Shown here piece after piece: positions 1 through 8,689 of a DNA stretch of 64,000 bases. The translations under genes were made by a program, and so were the position numbers. The stretch's first letter is position 1. Each line of letters opens with the position of its first letter. The DNA is from JAOPZW01 sp963707695 (lineage in GTDB: Bacteria > Actinomycetota > Thermoleophilia > Solirubrobacterales > Solirubrobacteraceae): positions 930,001 through 994,000 of the forward strand of contig CAVPQY010000004.1 of NCBI GenBank assembly GCA_963707695.1, given 5' to 3'. Under the pieces are notes generated by a model. That model did not search any database, was not told where the DNA came from, and saw only the letters and a program-made list of their open reading frames with translations.

Positions 1-1204
<1,204 letters not shown>

Positions 1205-1210
1205 GGGGCG

Positions 1211-1216
1211 ACCGTA
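1211..1216 (-). promoter_or_regulatory. -10 box (TACGGT) for glmS, probably leaderless
   Basis: TACGGT on the minus strand fits the actinobacterial TAnnnT -10 pattern and ends 6 bases before the glmS ATG. With transcription starting about 6-7 bases after the box, the A of the ATG would be the first or second base of the message. No Shine-Dalgarno sequence lies between. The same geometry recurs at many starts in this window. Confidence 0.5.
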
Positions 1217-1277
1217 GCAAGGGGCCTGGTCGCGTCCAGGGCGGGCCGATGCCCCCCGCGGTCGCCCCGCGGGCGGC

Positions 1278-2609
1278 TCAGCCCGCGACGCGCGAAGCCT
1301 GCTCGACCGCCGCCACCAGGCGCGCGCAGGCCGCCGCGGCCTCGTCCTCGGTCGGCGCCTCGACCATGACGCGGACGAGCTGCTCGGTGCCGCTCGGGCG
1401 CACGAGGACGCGCCCACGCCCCTCCAGCGCATCCTGCTCGGCCGCCTCGGCGCCCCGGACGGCCTCGTCCGCCATGGCCGCGTCGCGGTCCAGGACCCGG
1501 ACGTTGACCAGCCGCTGCGGCAGCTTGCGCATCGCATCGCGCATCGCGAGGTCACGGCCGCCGAGCGCCTCGAGCGTCAGCAGCGCGGCCGCGACCCCGT
1601 CGCCGGACGGGACGAAGCCCATGTCGATGATGTGGCCCGACTGCTCGCCGCCGAGCGCCCAGCCGCGCTCGCGCAGGGCCTCGAGCACGTAGCGGTCCCC
1701 CACGCTCGTCGTGGCGACGTCGACCCCGGCCTCGGCCATCGCGGCGTGGAAGCCGTAGTTCGTCATGACGGTGACGGCGACGCCGCCGCCCGGCAGGCGG
1801 CCCGCGGCGCGCAGGTGCAGCGCTGCCAGCGCGATGAGCTCGTCGCCGTCGACGACCGCGCCGGTCCGGTCCACGGCGAGCACCCGGTCGCCGTCGCCGT
1901 CGAACGCGAAGCCGACGTCGTGGCCGCCCGACGCGACGGCCTCGCGGACCGGGCCGAGGTGGGTCGACCCGCACCCCGCGTTGATGTTCCGCCCGTCCGG
2001 CGCGGCGCCCAGCACGGTCACGGTGGCGCCCAGGCGCCGGAAGGCCTCGGGCGCGACCTCGTGCGTCGCCCCGTGCGCGCAGTCCAGGACCACGTCGAGG
2101 CCCGCGAGGTCGAGGCCGTCGAAGCGGACCGCCAGCTCGCGCAGGTAGTCCTCCTGCGTGCCGTGCAGGGCCTGGACGCGCCCGATCGCCGGCGACGCGG
2201 CCGCCGCCGGCTCGTCGTCCAGGCGCGCCTCGATCGCCGCCTCCGCGGCGTCGGAGAGCTTGAAGCCGTCGGGGCCGAAGAACTTGATCCCGTTGTCCTG
2301 GAACGGGTTGTGCGAGGCCGAGATGACCGCGGCGAGGTCGAAGCCGTAGCGGCCGAGCAGCAGCGGGGCCGCCGGCGTGGGCAGGACGCCGCCGAGCAGG
2401 ACGTCGCCGCCGGCCGCGGTGACGCCCGCCGCCAGCGCGGCTTCGAGCATCGGCCCGGACTCGCGCGTGTCGCGCACGACGAGCACGCGCGGGCGCTCCG
2501 CCGGCGACGCGCCGGTCACCGCGCGCCCGAGGGCGACGGCCAGCTCGGGCGTCAGCAGGTCGCCGGCGACGCCACGGACGCCGTCGGTGCCGAACAGCTT
2601 GCGCGTCAC
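1278..2609 (-). CDS. glmM: Phosphoglucosamine mutase
   Basis: GlmM interconverts glucosamine-6-phosphate and glucosamine-1-phosphate on the way to UDP-GlcNAc. The 443-residue protein matches the family's ~445. It opens with TRKLFGTDGVRG, has the phosphoserine loop SASHNP with Ser99 as the phosphorylated residue, and the Mg-binding DGDGDR loop at 237-242; the C-terminal phosphate-binding RPSGTEQLVRV is present. A GTG start is chosen because homology begins immediately after it and the reading frame upstream only shadows rpsI. It starts 11 bases after the rpsI stop, so it is probably co-transcribed with rplM-rpsI and followed by glmS. Confidence 0.96.
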   Translation of the reverse strand: MTRKLFGTDGVRGVAGDLLTPELAVALGRAVTGASPAERPRVLVVRDTRESGPMLEAALAAGVTAAGGDVLLGGVLPTPAAPLLLGRYGFDLAAVISASHNPFQDNGIKFFGPDGFKLSDAAEAAIEARLDDEPAAAASPAIGRVQALHGTQEDYLRELAVRFDGLDLAGLDVVLDCAHGATHEVAPEAFRRLGATVTVLGAAPDGRNINAGCGSTHLGPVREAVASGGHDVGFAFDGDGDRVLAVDRTGAVVDGDELIALAALHLRAAGRLPGGGVAVTVMTNYGFHAAMAEAGVDVATTSVGDRYVLEALRERGWALGGEQSGHIIDMGFVPSGDGVAAALLTLEALGGRDLAMRDAMRKLPQRLVNVRVLDRDAAMADEAVRGAEAAEQDALEGRGRVLVRPSGTEQLVRVMVEAPTEDEAAAACARLVAAVEQASRVAG

Positions 2610-2620
2610 GCGCCGAGGAG

Positions 2621-3460
2621 CTAGCGCTTGCTGAACTGCGGCCGCTTGCGGGCCTTCTTCAGCCCGGCCTTCTTGCGCTCCTTCACGCGCGAGTCGCGCG
2701 TGAGGAAGCCGCGGCGCTTGAGCTCGGTGCGGAGGTTGGGGTCCGCCTCGAGCAGCGCGCGCGAGATGCCGTGGCGCAGGGCCCCGGCCTGGGCCGACAC
2801 GCCGCCGCCGTGCATGCGCGCGACGACGTCCATGCGGTCGTCGTAGCCGACCGTCTCGAGCGGCTGGCGGATCGTCCGCTGCAGCGTGGGCCGCGGGAAG
2901 AAGTCGTCCAGCGGCTTGCCGTTGATCGTGTACGCGCCCGTCCCGGGGCGCAGCGTCACGCGGGCCACCGCGGTCTTGCGCTTGCCGGTCGCCCGGTAGC
3001 GCGCGTCGGCGGAGAGGTTGATCTCGACCGCCGCGATGGGCTGGTCGTCCGCGACGTCGGCCTCGTCGCCGCCGGCCGCGCCGGGCTCGGCGTCGGGATC
3101 GACGTCCTCGTCGTACTGCGTGCCGAGGCGGTCGCGGTCCGTGACGATGTCGACCTCGAGGTCGGCGCCCGGGATGGCCGGCTTCTCGCGCGGCGCGGGG
3201 GCGTCCTCCTCGTCGTCGTCGGCGGCCTCGCTGCCGTCGTCGGCGGCCACGACGCCCTCGACCTCGGCGACCGTCGCGTCCGGCTCGGCGACCTCGCCGG
3301 GCGCGGCTGGGGTGCCGGCCTCCGAGGCCGGCGTGGTCTCCTCGACGGCGTCCTCCTGCTGCGACCCGCCGCCTTCGGCTTCGCCGTCTGCGGTGGGTGC
3401 GTGCCCCTGGGGCTGCTGCTCGTCGTCGTCCGGCGTGGGGGGCGTGCGGTCGTCGGCCAT
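2621..3460 (-). CDS. rpsI: 30S ribosomal protein S9 with long acidic N-terminal extension
   Basis: The C-terminal 125 residues (about 155-279) are a complete S9, from YRATGKRKTAVARV to the basic tail ending QFSKR that reaches the P-site tRNA in known ribosomes. In front of it sits a roughly 154-residue extension rich in Asp, Glu, Ala, Pro and Gly, with hardly any aromatic residues, so probably disordered. Usual bacterial S9 is about 130 residues. The ATG start directly abuts the rplM stop (no gap), and the frame stays open with normal codon use throughout the extension, so I take the long form as real; an internal GTG start giving a shorter S9 cannot be excluded. Paired with rplM as in most bacteria. 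Confidence 0.93.
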   Translation of the reverse strand: MADDRTPPTPDDDEQQPQGHAPTADGEAEGGGSQQEDAVEETTPASEAGTPAAPGEVAEPDATVAEVEGVVAADDGSEAADDDEEDAPAPREKPAIPGADLEVDIVTDRDRLGTQYDEDVDPDAEPGAAGGDEADVADDQPIAAVEINLSADARYRATGKRKTAVARVTLRPGTGAYTINGKPLDDFFPRPTLQRTIRQPLETVGYDDRMDVVARMHGGGVSAQAGALRHGISRALLEADPNLRTELKRRGFLTRDSRVKERKKAGLKKARKRPQFSKR

Positions 3461-3895
3461 CTAGGACTTGATCTCCATCGGGGCGGGCTTCTGCGCCACG
3501 TGCGGGTGCTCCGGGCCGGCGTAGACCTTGAGCTTCGTGAGCTGCTTGCGGGCCAGCCGGTTGCGGGGGAGCATGCCCTTGACCGCCTTCCGGATGACCT
3601 CCTCGGGGCGCCGGTCGAGCATCTCGGCGAGCGTGCGCTCCTTGATGCCGCCGGGGTACCCGGTGTGCCGGTAGTACTTCTTCTCGGCGCGCTTGTTGCC
3701 GGTGACCGAGATCTTCTCCGCGTTGACGACCACGACGAAGTCCCCCGTGTCGATGTGCGGGGTGTACTCCGGCTTGGTCTTGCCACGCAGCGCCTCGGCG
3801 ATCTGGGTCGCGAGCCGGCCGAGCGTCTGCCCGGTGGCGTCGACGACCAGCCAGCTGCGCTCGCGGTCGGAGGGTTTGGCGACGTAGGTCTTCAC
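3461..3895 (-). CDS. rplM: 50S ribosomal protein L13
   Basis: L13 is an early-assembly large-subunit protein. The 144-residue length is normal. Recognisable segments are WLVVDATGQTLGRLAT near the N-terminus, GDFVVVVNAEKI, and MLPRNRLARK near residue 108. A GTG start is chosen because it begins the family's KTYVAK-like N-terminus; in-frame ATG codons further upstream would add a non-conserved Arg/Pro-rich tail. It is the first gene of the rplM-rpsI-glmM-glmS group on the minus strand and lies divergent to the glycosidase gene at 4042. Confidence 0.96.
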   Translation of the reverse strand: MKTYVAKPSDRERSWLVVDATGQTLGRLATQIAEALRGKTKPEYTPHIDTGDFVVVVNAEKISVTGNKRAEKKYYRHTGYPGGIKERTLAEMLDRRPEEVIRKAVKGMLPRNRLARKQLTKLKVYAGPEHPHVAQKPAPMEIKS

Positions 3896-3935
3896 GGCGT
3901 GGAGCGCGCCGCGGATCGTCGCGGCGCGACCGACG

Positions 3936-3941
3936 ATGATA
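3936..3941 (-). promoter_or_regulatory. Candidate -10 box (TATCAT) for rplM-rpsI
   Basis: TATCAT on the minus strand lies 40 bases before the rplM GTG and would give a leader of about 35 bases. It fits the actinobacterial TAnnnT pattern. No convincing -35 box was seen. This is a motif-level call only. Confidence 0.35.
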
Positions 3942-4041
3942 GGGCAAGTCGCCCGGCCGACGCCGGGAGGCGGGAGGCGCGTCGCCGGGCGGAGGCCGGC
4001 AGGCGGGCGCATCCGCGGGGACGGACCGCCATCATGCCGCT

Positions 4042-5346
4042 GTGCCCCGCCGGCGGACGTCGTCGCATCCCGCCGCCCGCCGGGCCGCCGTCGTCGTCGC
4101 CGTCGTCGCGATCGCCGTCGCCGCCGTCGCGCTGGCGCTGTCCCTGGGCGACGACGAGCGCGCCCCGGCGCTGACCCGCGCCGAGCTGTCGGCCGAGGCG
4201 TTCGCGGACTCGATGGGCGTCGTGATCCACCTGAACTACGTCGACACGGCGTACGGCCGCCGGGCCGAGGTCGTCGCGCGCCTGCGCGAGCTCGGCGTGG
4301 GCCACGTCCGCGAGGCGATGCCGACGCCGCCCGTGGGCGCGCAGGCCGACGGCCTGCGGGCGCTGCGCGCCCTCGGCGTCCGGGCCACGCTGGGCACCGG
4401 CGACCCGAACGTCCCGCCGGCGCGCGCCGTCGCGGACGCGCTGACCGTCATGCGCGGGAGCGTCGACGCGTTCGAGGGCCCCAACGAGCTCGACAACAGC
4501 GGCGACCCGGCCTGGCCCGTGCGGCTGCAGGCCTACATGCCCGCGCTGCGCGCCGCGGTCCGGACCCAGGCGCCCGGCGTCCCGCTCATCGGGCCGAGCT
4601 TCATCAGGCCGGGGAACCGGGCCCGCGTCGGCGACCTGCCCGGGCTCGTCAACGGCCACCCCTACCCCGGCGGCAAGCCCCCGGAGCCCGTCCTCGGCGC
4701 CGCGGTCCGCGAGCTGGGCGCCCGGCGCGGCGGCGCCCGCGGCGTCGTCTTCACGGAGACCGGCTACCACAACGCGCTCGCGGACCTCCGGACGCAGCCG
4801 CCGGTGACCGAGGCCGTGGCGGCCGTCTACCTGCCCCGCCTCTACGCCACCGCCTTCGGCGCCGGGGTGCGGCGGACGTTCGTCTACGAGCTCGCCGACG
4901 AGGTCCCCGAGCCCGGCCTGCGCGACGCCCAGCAGCACTTCGGCCTGCTGCGGGCCGACCTCACCCCGAAGCCCGCCTTCACGGCGATCCGGACCCTGCT
5001 CGCGGCCCTGCGCTTCTCGCCGGGGCGCCCGGCGCGGCGCGGGCGGCTGGGCTGGGTGCTCCAGGTCGAGGGCGGGTCCGATCGCGACGTCCAGCGCCTC
5101 GTCCTCGTGCGCGGCGACGGCTCCCACGTCCTGGTCCTGTGGCGCGCCGTGTCGGTCTGGGACCGCGACCGGCGCCTCCCGCTGACGCCGGCGCCGCTCG
5201 GCGTCCGCCTGCACTTCGACCGCCCCGCGCGCGACGTCGCCGTCTGGCGCCCCAGCACGTCACCCGCCCCCGTCCAGCGCCTCGCGGCGACCCAGGAGCT
5301 CCCGCTGCAGCTCGGGGGCGACCTCGTGGTCGTGTCGCTGCGGTGA
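4042..5346 (+). CDS. Membrane-anchored PslG-like glycoside hydrolase (paralog 1)
   Basis: A 434-residue protein with a basic N-terminus, one hydrophobic anchor or signal segment at about 16-34, then a clan-A (TIM-barrel) glycosidase-like domain. The likely acid/base is Glu149 in EGPNELD after a beta-strand and the likely nucleophile is Glu239 in FTETGYH, the spacing expected for GH5/GH39-type enzymes. The remaining C-terminal part looks like a beta-sandwich. Two closely similar modules lie at 8690-11977 and two more distant ones at 18559 and 21276, all within the polysaccharide gene cluster. PslG of Pseudomonas, a GH39-type hydrolase encoded in an EPS operon, is the closest known role I can suggest. 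Substrate is unknown. GTG start chosen to include the hydrophobic segment. Confidence 0.8.
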   Translation: MPRRRTSSHPAARRAAVVVAVVAIAVAAVALALSLGDDERAPALTRAELSAEAFADSMGVVIHLNYVDTAYGRRAEVVARLRELGVGHVREAMPTPPVGAQADGLRALRALGVRATLGTGDPNVPPARAVADALTVMRGSVDAFEGPNELDNSGDPAWPVRLQAYMPALRAAVRTQAPGVPLIGPSFIRPGNRARVGDLPGLVNGHPYPGGKPPEPVLGAAVRELGARRGGARGVVFTETGYHNALADLRTQPPVTEAVAAVYLPRLYATAFGAGVRRTFVYELADEVPEPGLRDAQQHFGLLRADLTPKPAFTAIRTLLAALRFSPGRPARRGRLGWVLQVEGGSDRDVQRLVLVRGDGSHVLVLWRAVSVWDRDRRLPLTPAPLGVRLHFDRPARDVAVWRPSTSPAPVQRLAATQELPLQLGGDLVVVSLR

Positions 5347-5380
5347 GGCGCCGCGGAGCGGGGCCGTGGGCCCGACGCTG

Positions 5381-5386
5381 TAGCCT
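5381..5386 (+). promoter_or_regulatory. -10 box (TAGCCT) before the methyltransferase-flippase pair
   Basis: TAGCCT ends 7 bases before a GTG at 5394, which opens a nine-codon frame whose stop overlaps the ATG of the methyltransferase at 5420. Either the message starts near 5393 with a short leader, or the tiny frame is a leaderless leader peptide that feeds ribosomes into the methyltransferase. The peptide itself is unproven. Confidence 0.35.
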
Positions 5387-5419
5387 CGCCGGGGTGCGTC
5401 CCGCGGCCTCCCTGCGCCC

Positions 5420-6202
5420 ATGAGCACCGCGCTCCCGGTCACCCGGCGCCTGGCCGACCGCGACCCGCTCGTCGGCCTGCTCGGCTGGAAGGCGGTCCTG
5501 CTCTACGCCGACCCGTGCACCTACGACCGCTGGCGCTGGGTGCAGCGCTTCTCCGCCGGCGGCCCGGTCCGGACCATGGACGCGGGCAGCGGCAACGGCG
5601 CCTTCGCGATGTTCGCCGCGTCCATCGGCAACGAGGCGACCGCCCTGTCGTACTCGGCCGACGACCAGGCCAAGGCCGAGCGCCGCGCCGCCGCCGTCGG
5701 GCTCACCGGGATCCGCTTCCCCGTCGGGGACCTGCGCGAGCTCGACCGCTTCGCCGGCGAGCTGGGCACGTTCGACCAGGTCTACTGCCTGGAGGTCATC
5801 GAGCACATCCTCGACGACGGCAAGCTCCTGCGCGACCTCGCGAGCGTCATCCGCCCCGGGGGCCGGCTGCTCCTGACGACCCCGGCCGCCGACCACCGGC
5901 CGTTCTACGGCGAGACGATCTCCGGCCACGAGGACGGCCACCACGTCCGCGTCGGCTACACGCCCGACGAGATGGAGGCCCTGCTGGCCGAGGCGGGCTT
6001 CGCCGACGTCACGCACCACCGCGTGAGCGGCATCGTCTCCCAGGCCGGCTTCAACCTCATGTACCGGCTCAACCGCGTCTACCCCCACCTGGGCTGGATC
6101 GCGTCGCTCCCCCTGCGGCTCCTGCGGCCCCTGGACGGACCGCTCACCCGGCTCACCGGGTACCCGCACCTGTCCATCGGGGTGGTCGCGGTCCGCAGGT
6201 GA
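5420..6202 (+). CDS. Class I SAM-dependent methyltransferase
   Basis: A 260-residue soluble methyltransferase. The SAM-binding motif I is MDAGSGNG (residues 53-60), followed by a motif II-like acidic strand and FDQVYCLEVIEHI, a typical post-motif II segment; RPGGRLLLTTP is motif IV/V. The chemistry (O- or N-methylation) and substrate are not readable, but its position in a polysaccharide locus suggests a sugar or lipid-carrier-linked sugar. The stop overlaps the GTG of the flippase gene by 4 bases (GTGA), so translation is probably coupled. ATG start chosen because it overlaps a short upstream frame and precedes the conserved domain at a normal distance. Confidence 0.85.
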   Translation: MSTALPVTRRLADRDPLVGLLGWKAVLLYADPCTYDRWRWVQRFSAGGPVRTMDAGSGNGAFAMFAASIGNEATALSYSADDQAKAERRAAAVGLTGIRFPVGDLRELDRFAGELGTFDQVYCLEVIEHILDDGKLLRDLASVIRPGGRLLLTTPAADHRPFYGETISGHEDGHHVRVGYTPDEMEALLAEAGFADVTHHRVSGIVSQAGFNLMYRLNRVYPHLGWIASLPLRLLRPLDGPLTRLTGYPHLSIGVVAVRR

Positions 6203-7524
6203 GCGAGACGGCCGAGGCGTCGGCGCCCCGGGGCGTCGTCCGGCGCCTGCTGGCGCGCGGGCTCGTCCGCGCGGGCATCGTCACGTACGTCTTCGCCGGG
6301 CTCACGCTCGTGGCGAACCTCGTCACGGGGGTGGCCATGGCCCGCGCCCTGGGGCCCGACGGACGCGGCATCGCCTTCGCGCTCGTCACGGTCAGCCAGC
6401 TCGCGGGGTTCGCGCTGTCGATGGGCGTCGGGCAGAGCCTGAGCTACTTCATCGCCCGGCGCCCGCAGGACGGGCCGACGCTGCTGAGCACGTGGGTCGT
6501 GATGCTCCTGCCGCTCACCGCGCTGGCGATCGGGGCCACCGAGCTGCTGCTGCCGGTGATCTTCACCTCCGACGACGGGGAGGCCGTGTCGATCGGACGC
6601 TGGTTCATGCTCACGATCACGCTCGTGGTCGGGCTCGAGCTGAACTACGGCCTGCTCCTCGGCGTGCACGAGTACCTGCTCTACAACGTGCTGCGGCTGG
6701 CCCAGCCGGCGCTCACGGCGGTCGCCTTCGTGGTGCTCTGGGCCCTGGACGCGATGACGGTGCAGAGCGCCCTCATCGCGGCGAGCGCCGCCTCGGCGCT
6801 CGTCCTCGTCGTCGGCCTGGCCCGCTCGGTGCGGCGGATCGGGGTCGGCCCGGTCGACCTGCGGCTCGGCCGCACCACGCTCTGGTACGGGGCGCGGGGC
6901 CAGGGCGCGACGGTCGCCAACCACGTCACCGCGCGACTGGACGTCGCCATGCTGCCGGCCTTCGTCAGCGCGGCCAGCGTCGGCCTCTACTCCGTGGCCA
7001 CGAGCGTGTCGCTCATCGTCTACCAGCTCGCGAACACCTTCGCCGGGCTGGTGATCCCCGCCGCCGCCCGCGACCCGGAGCGCGGGCCGATCAAGGTCGT
7101 CGCCTCGTTCTGGGCGTCGCTGGCCATCGCGGGCGCCGGGGCGGTCGTGCTCGCGCTGCTCGCCCAGCCGCTGCTCGGCCTGGTCTACGGCGCCGACTTC
7201 GAGGACGCCTCGACCTCGCTGCTGCTGCTCCTGCCGGGCGGCGTGCTGTTCGCCGGCTCGTCGATCCTCAACGCCGGGATCTACGCGGCCGGCCGGCCCT
7301 TCACGGCCACGTGCACGCAGATCCTCGGCATGGTCGTGACCGTCGTCGGCCTCGTCGTCTTCCTCGCCGGCGGCGGCGTGACCGCGGCCGCGATCGTCTC
7401 CTCGGTCTCCTACGCCACGATCTTCGTCAGCAGCCTCATCGCCTACCGGCGGGTGGCGGGCCTGTCCTGGGGCGAGCTCGTGCCCACGCCGAGCCGCGTG
7501 CGCGCCCTGGCCCGCGAGGCCTAG
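6199..7524 (+). CDS. Wzx/MATE-like polysaccharide flippase (oligosaccharide exporter)
   Basis: A 441-residue polytopic membrane protein with about 12-14 predicted transmembrane helices. The first segment (about 20-60: RAGIVTYVFAGLTLVANLVTG) and the GPDGRG loop are typical of the polysaccharide-export branch of the MOP superfamily, which moves undecaprenyl-linked repeat units across the membrane. GTG start is set by the 4-base overlap with the methyltransferase stop and by the sequence SETAEAS leading to the first helix. It ends by a 4-base convergent overlap with the glycosyltransferase at 7521. With the Wzy-like protein (14203) and Wzz-kinase (16901) it completes a Wzx/Wzy-type assembly set. 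Confidence 0.88.
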   Translation: MSETAEASAPRGVVRRLLARGLVRAGIVTYVFAGLTLVANLVTGVAMARALGPDGRGIAFALVTVSQLAGFALSMGVGQSLSYFIARRPQDGPTLLSTWVVMLLPLTALAIGATELLLPVIFTSDDGEAVSIGRWFMLTITLVVGLELNYGLLLGVHEYLLYNVLRLAQPALTAVAFVVLWALDAMTVQSALIAASAASALVLVVGLARSVRRIGVGPVDLRLGRTTLWYGARGQGATVANHVTARLDVAMLPAFVSAASVGLYSVATSVSLIVYQLANTFAGLVIPAAARDPERGPIKVVASFWASLAIAGAGAVVLALLAQPLLGLVYGADFEDASTSLLLLLPGGVLFAGSSILNAGIYAAGRPFTATCTQILGMVVTVVGLVVFLAGGGVTAAAIVSSVSYATIFVSSLIAYRRVAGLSWGELVPTPSRVRALAREA

Positions 7525-8630
7525 CCCGCGCGGCGCGCGCCGCGCCGGCCGGTCATGCCGTCGACGGCGTCGGCCAGCCGCTCCTGGAACGCCTCGCGCG
7601 AGAAGCGCTGGGCGTGCCGGCGGATCTCGGCCCCGTCGAAGCGGCCGAAGTCGCCGCGCAGCGCGCGGACGAGGGCGTCGCGGTCGCCGGGCGGCACGAG
7701 CACGCCGGTGCGCCCGTCGACGACCGTCTCCCGGACGCCGCCCGCGTCGACGGCGACGACCGGCCGGCCCGCGGCCTGCGCCTCGACGGCGGCGATGCCG
7801 AACTCCTCGACGTTGGGGACGACGAGCGCCGCGGCCGTCGCGTAGACGCGCTCGAGCTCGTCGTCGGGCAGGCGCCCGAGGAACTGCGCGCGGCCGCCGA
7901 AGCGGGCCTCGAGCCGCTCGCGCTCGGGCCCCTCCCCGACGACCCGGATCGGCCGCCCGGCGGCCACCGCGGCCTCGATCGCGACGTCGGCGCGCTTGTG
8001 GGCGACGAGCTCGCCGACGAAGAGGAGGTGCTCGCCCGGCTCGGCGAGCCCGAAGCGCTCGACGTCGACCGGCGGGTGGACGACGACGGAGTCGCGGCCC
8101 CAGAAGCGGCGGATCCGCTCGCGCGTGAGCTGCGAGTTGGCCAGGAACCGGTCGACCCGGCCCGCGGCGCGGCGGTCGAAGGCCCGGTGGCGGCGCAGGA
8201 GGGCGGCCAGCGCGGGCCGCAGGGGCGGCGAGACCTCGGCCAGGGCCCGGTCGCGCTCGTGCCAGGCGTAGCGGAAGGGCGAGTGGCAGTAGCAGAGGTG
8301 CAGCGCCCCGGGGCGCTTGCGCACGCCGTGGGCGAACGCGCTGCTGCTCGAGACGATCACGTCGTGGTCGTCGACCGGCAGGGCGGCGGCGGCGAAGGGC
8401 AGCAGCGGCAGCAGCGCCCGGAAGTTGCGCTGCTCGACCCCGAGGACCTGCAGCCGCGAGGTCCGCACGGACCGCCCCGCGAACCGCCCCGCGGTGCCGG
8501 CCTCGTCGTAGAGCAGGGTGGCGATCGGCGCCTCGGGCCAGACGTCGGTCATCGCGGCGAAGGTGCGCTCGGCACCCCGCAGCACCAGCAGGTAGTCGTG
8601 GACCAGGACGGGCGTGGGCATCTCGTACAT
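7521..8630 (-). CDS. GT4-family glycosyltransferase (paralog A)
   Basis: A 369-residue GT-B fold retaining glycosyltransferase. The N-terminal acceptor domain begins VLVHDYL and includes CYCHSPFRYAW; the C-terminal donor domain has FVGELVAHKRAD and the EEFGIAAVEAQAAGRP segment holding the E-x7-E motif. It is a close paralog of the enzyme at 22529-23704, with the same HDY/F-L..RGAERxFAAMTD opening, so the two may have arisen by duplication inside the locus. These resemble mannosyltransferases of the WbaZ type, but donor sugar cannot be assigned. Two ATGs are possible, at 8630 and 8621; GGGGGA upstream is too close to the first and slightly far from the second. Confidence 0.88.
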   Translation of the reverse strand: MYEMPTPVLVHDYLLVLRGAERTFAAMTDVWPEAPIATLLYDEAGTAGRFAGRSVRTSRLQVLGVEQRNFRALLPLLPFAAAALPVDDHDVIVSSSSAFAHGVRKRPGALHLCYCHSPFRYAWHERDRALAEVSPPLRPALAALLRRHRAFDRRAAGRVDRFLANSQLTRERIRRFWGRDSVVVHPPVDVERFGLAEPGEHLLFVGELVAHKRADVAIEAAVAAGRPIRVVGEGPERERLEARFGGRAQFLGRLPDDELERVYATAAALVVPNVEEFGIAAVEAQAAGRPVVAVDAGGVRETVVDGRTGVLVPPGDRDALVRALRGDFGRFDGAEIRRHAQRFSREAFQERLADAVDGMTGRRGARRAG

Positions 8631-8689
8631 CCGTCCCCCGGCGGGCGTCCCGATGCCGGGACGGGCGCGTGGCGGACGACGTCATCATC

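Noticed and set aside
1205..1277. glmS ribozyme in front of glmS
   Set aside because: Only 73 bases separate glmM and glmS, and a -10 box sits 6 bases before the start, leaving no room for a ribozyme.
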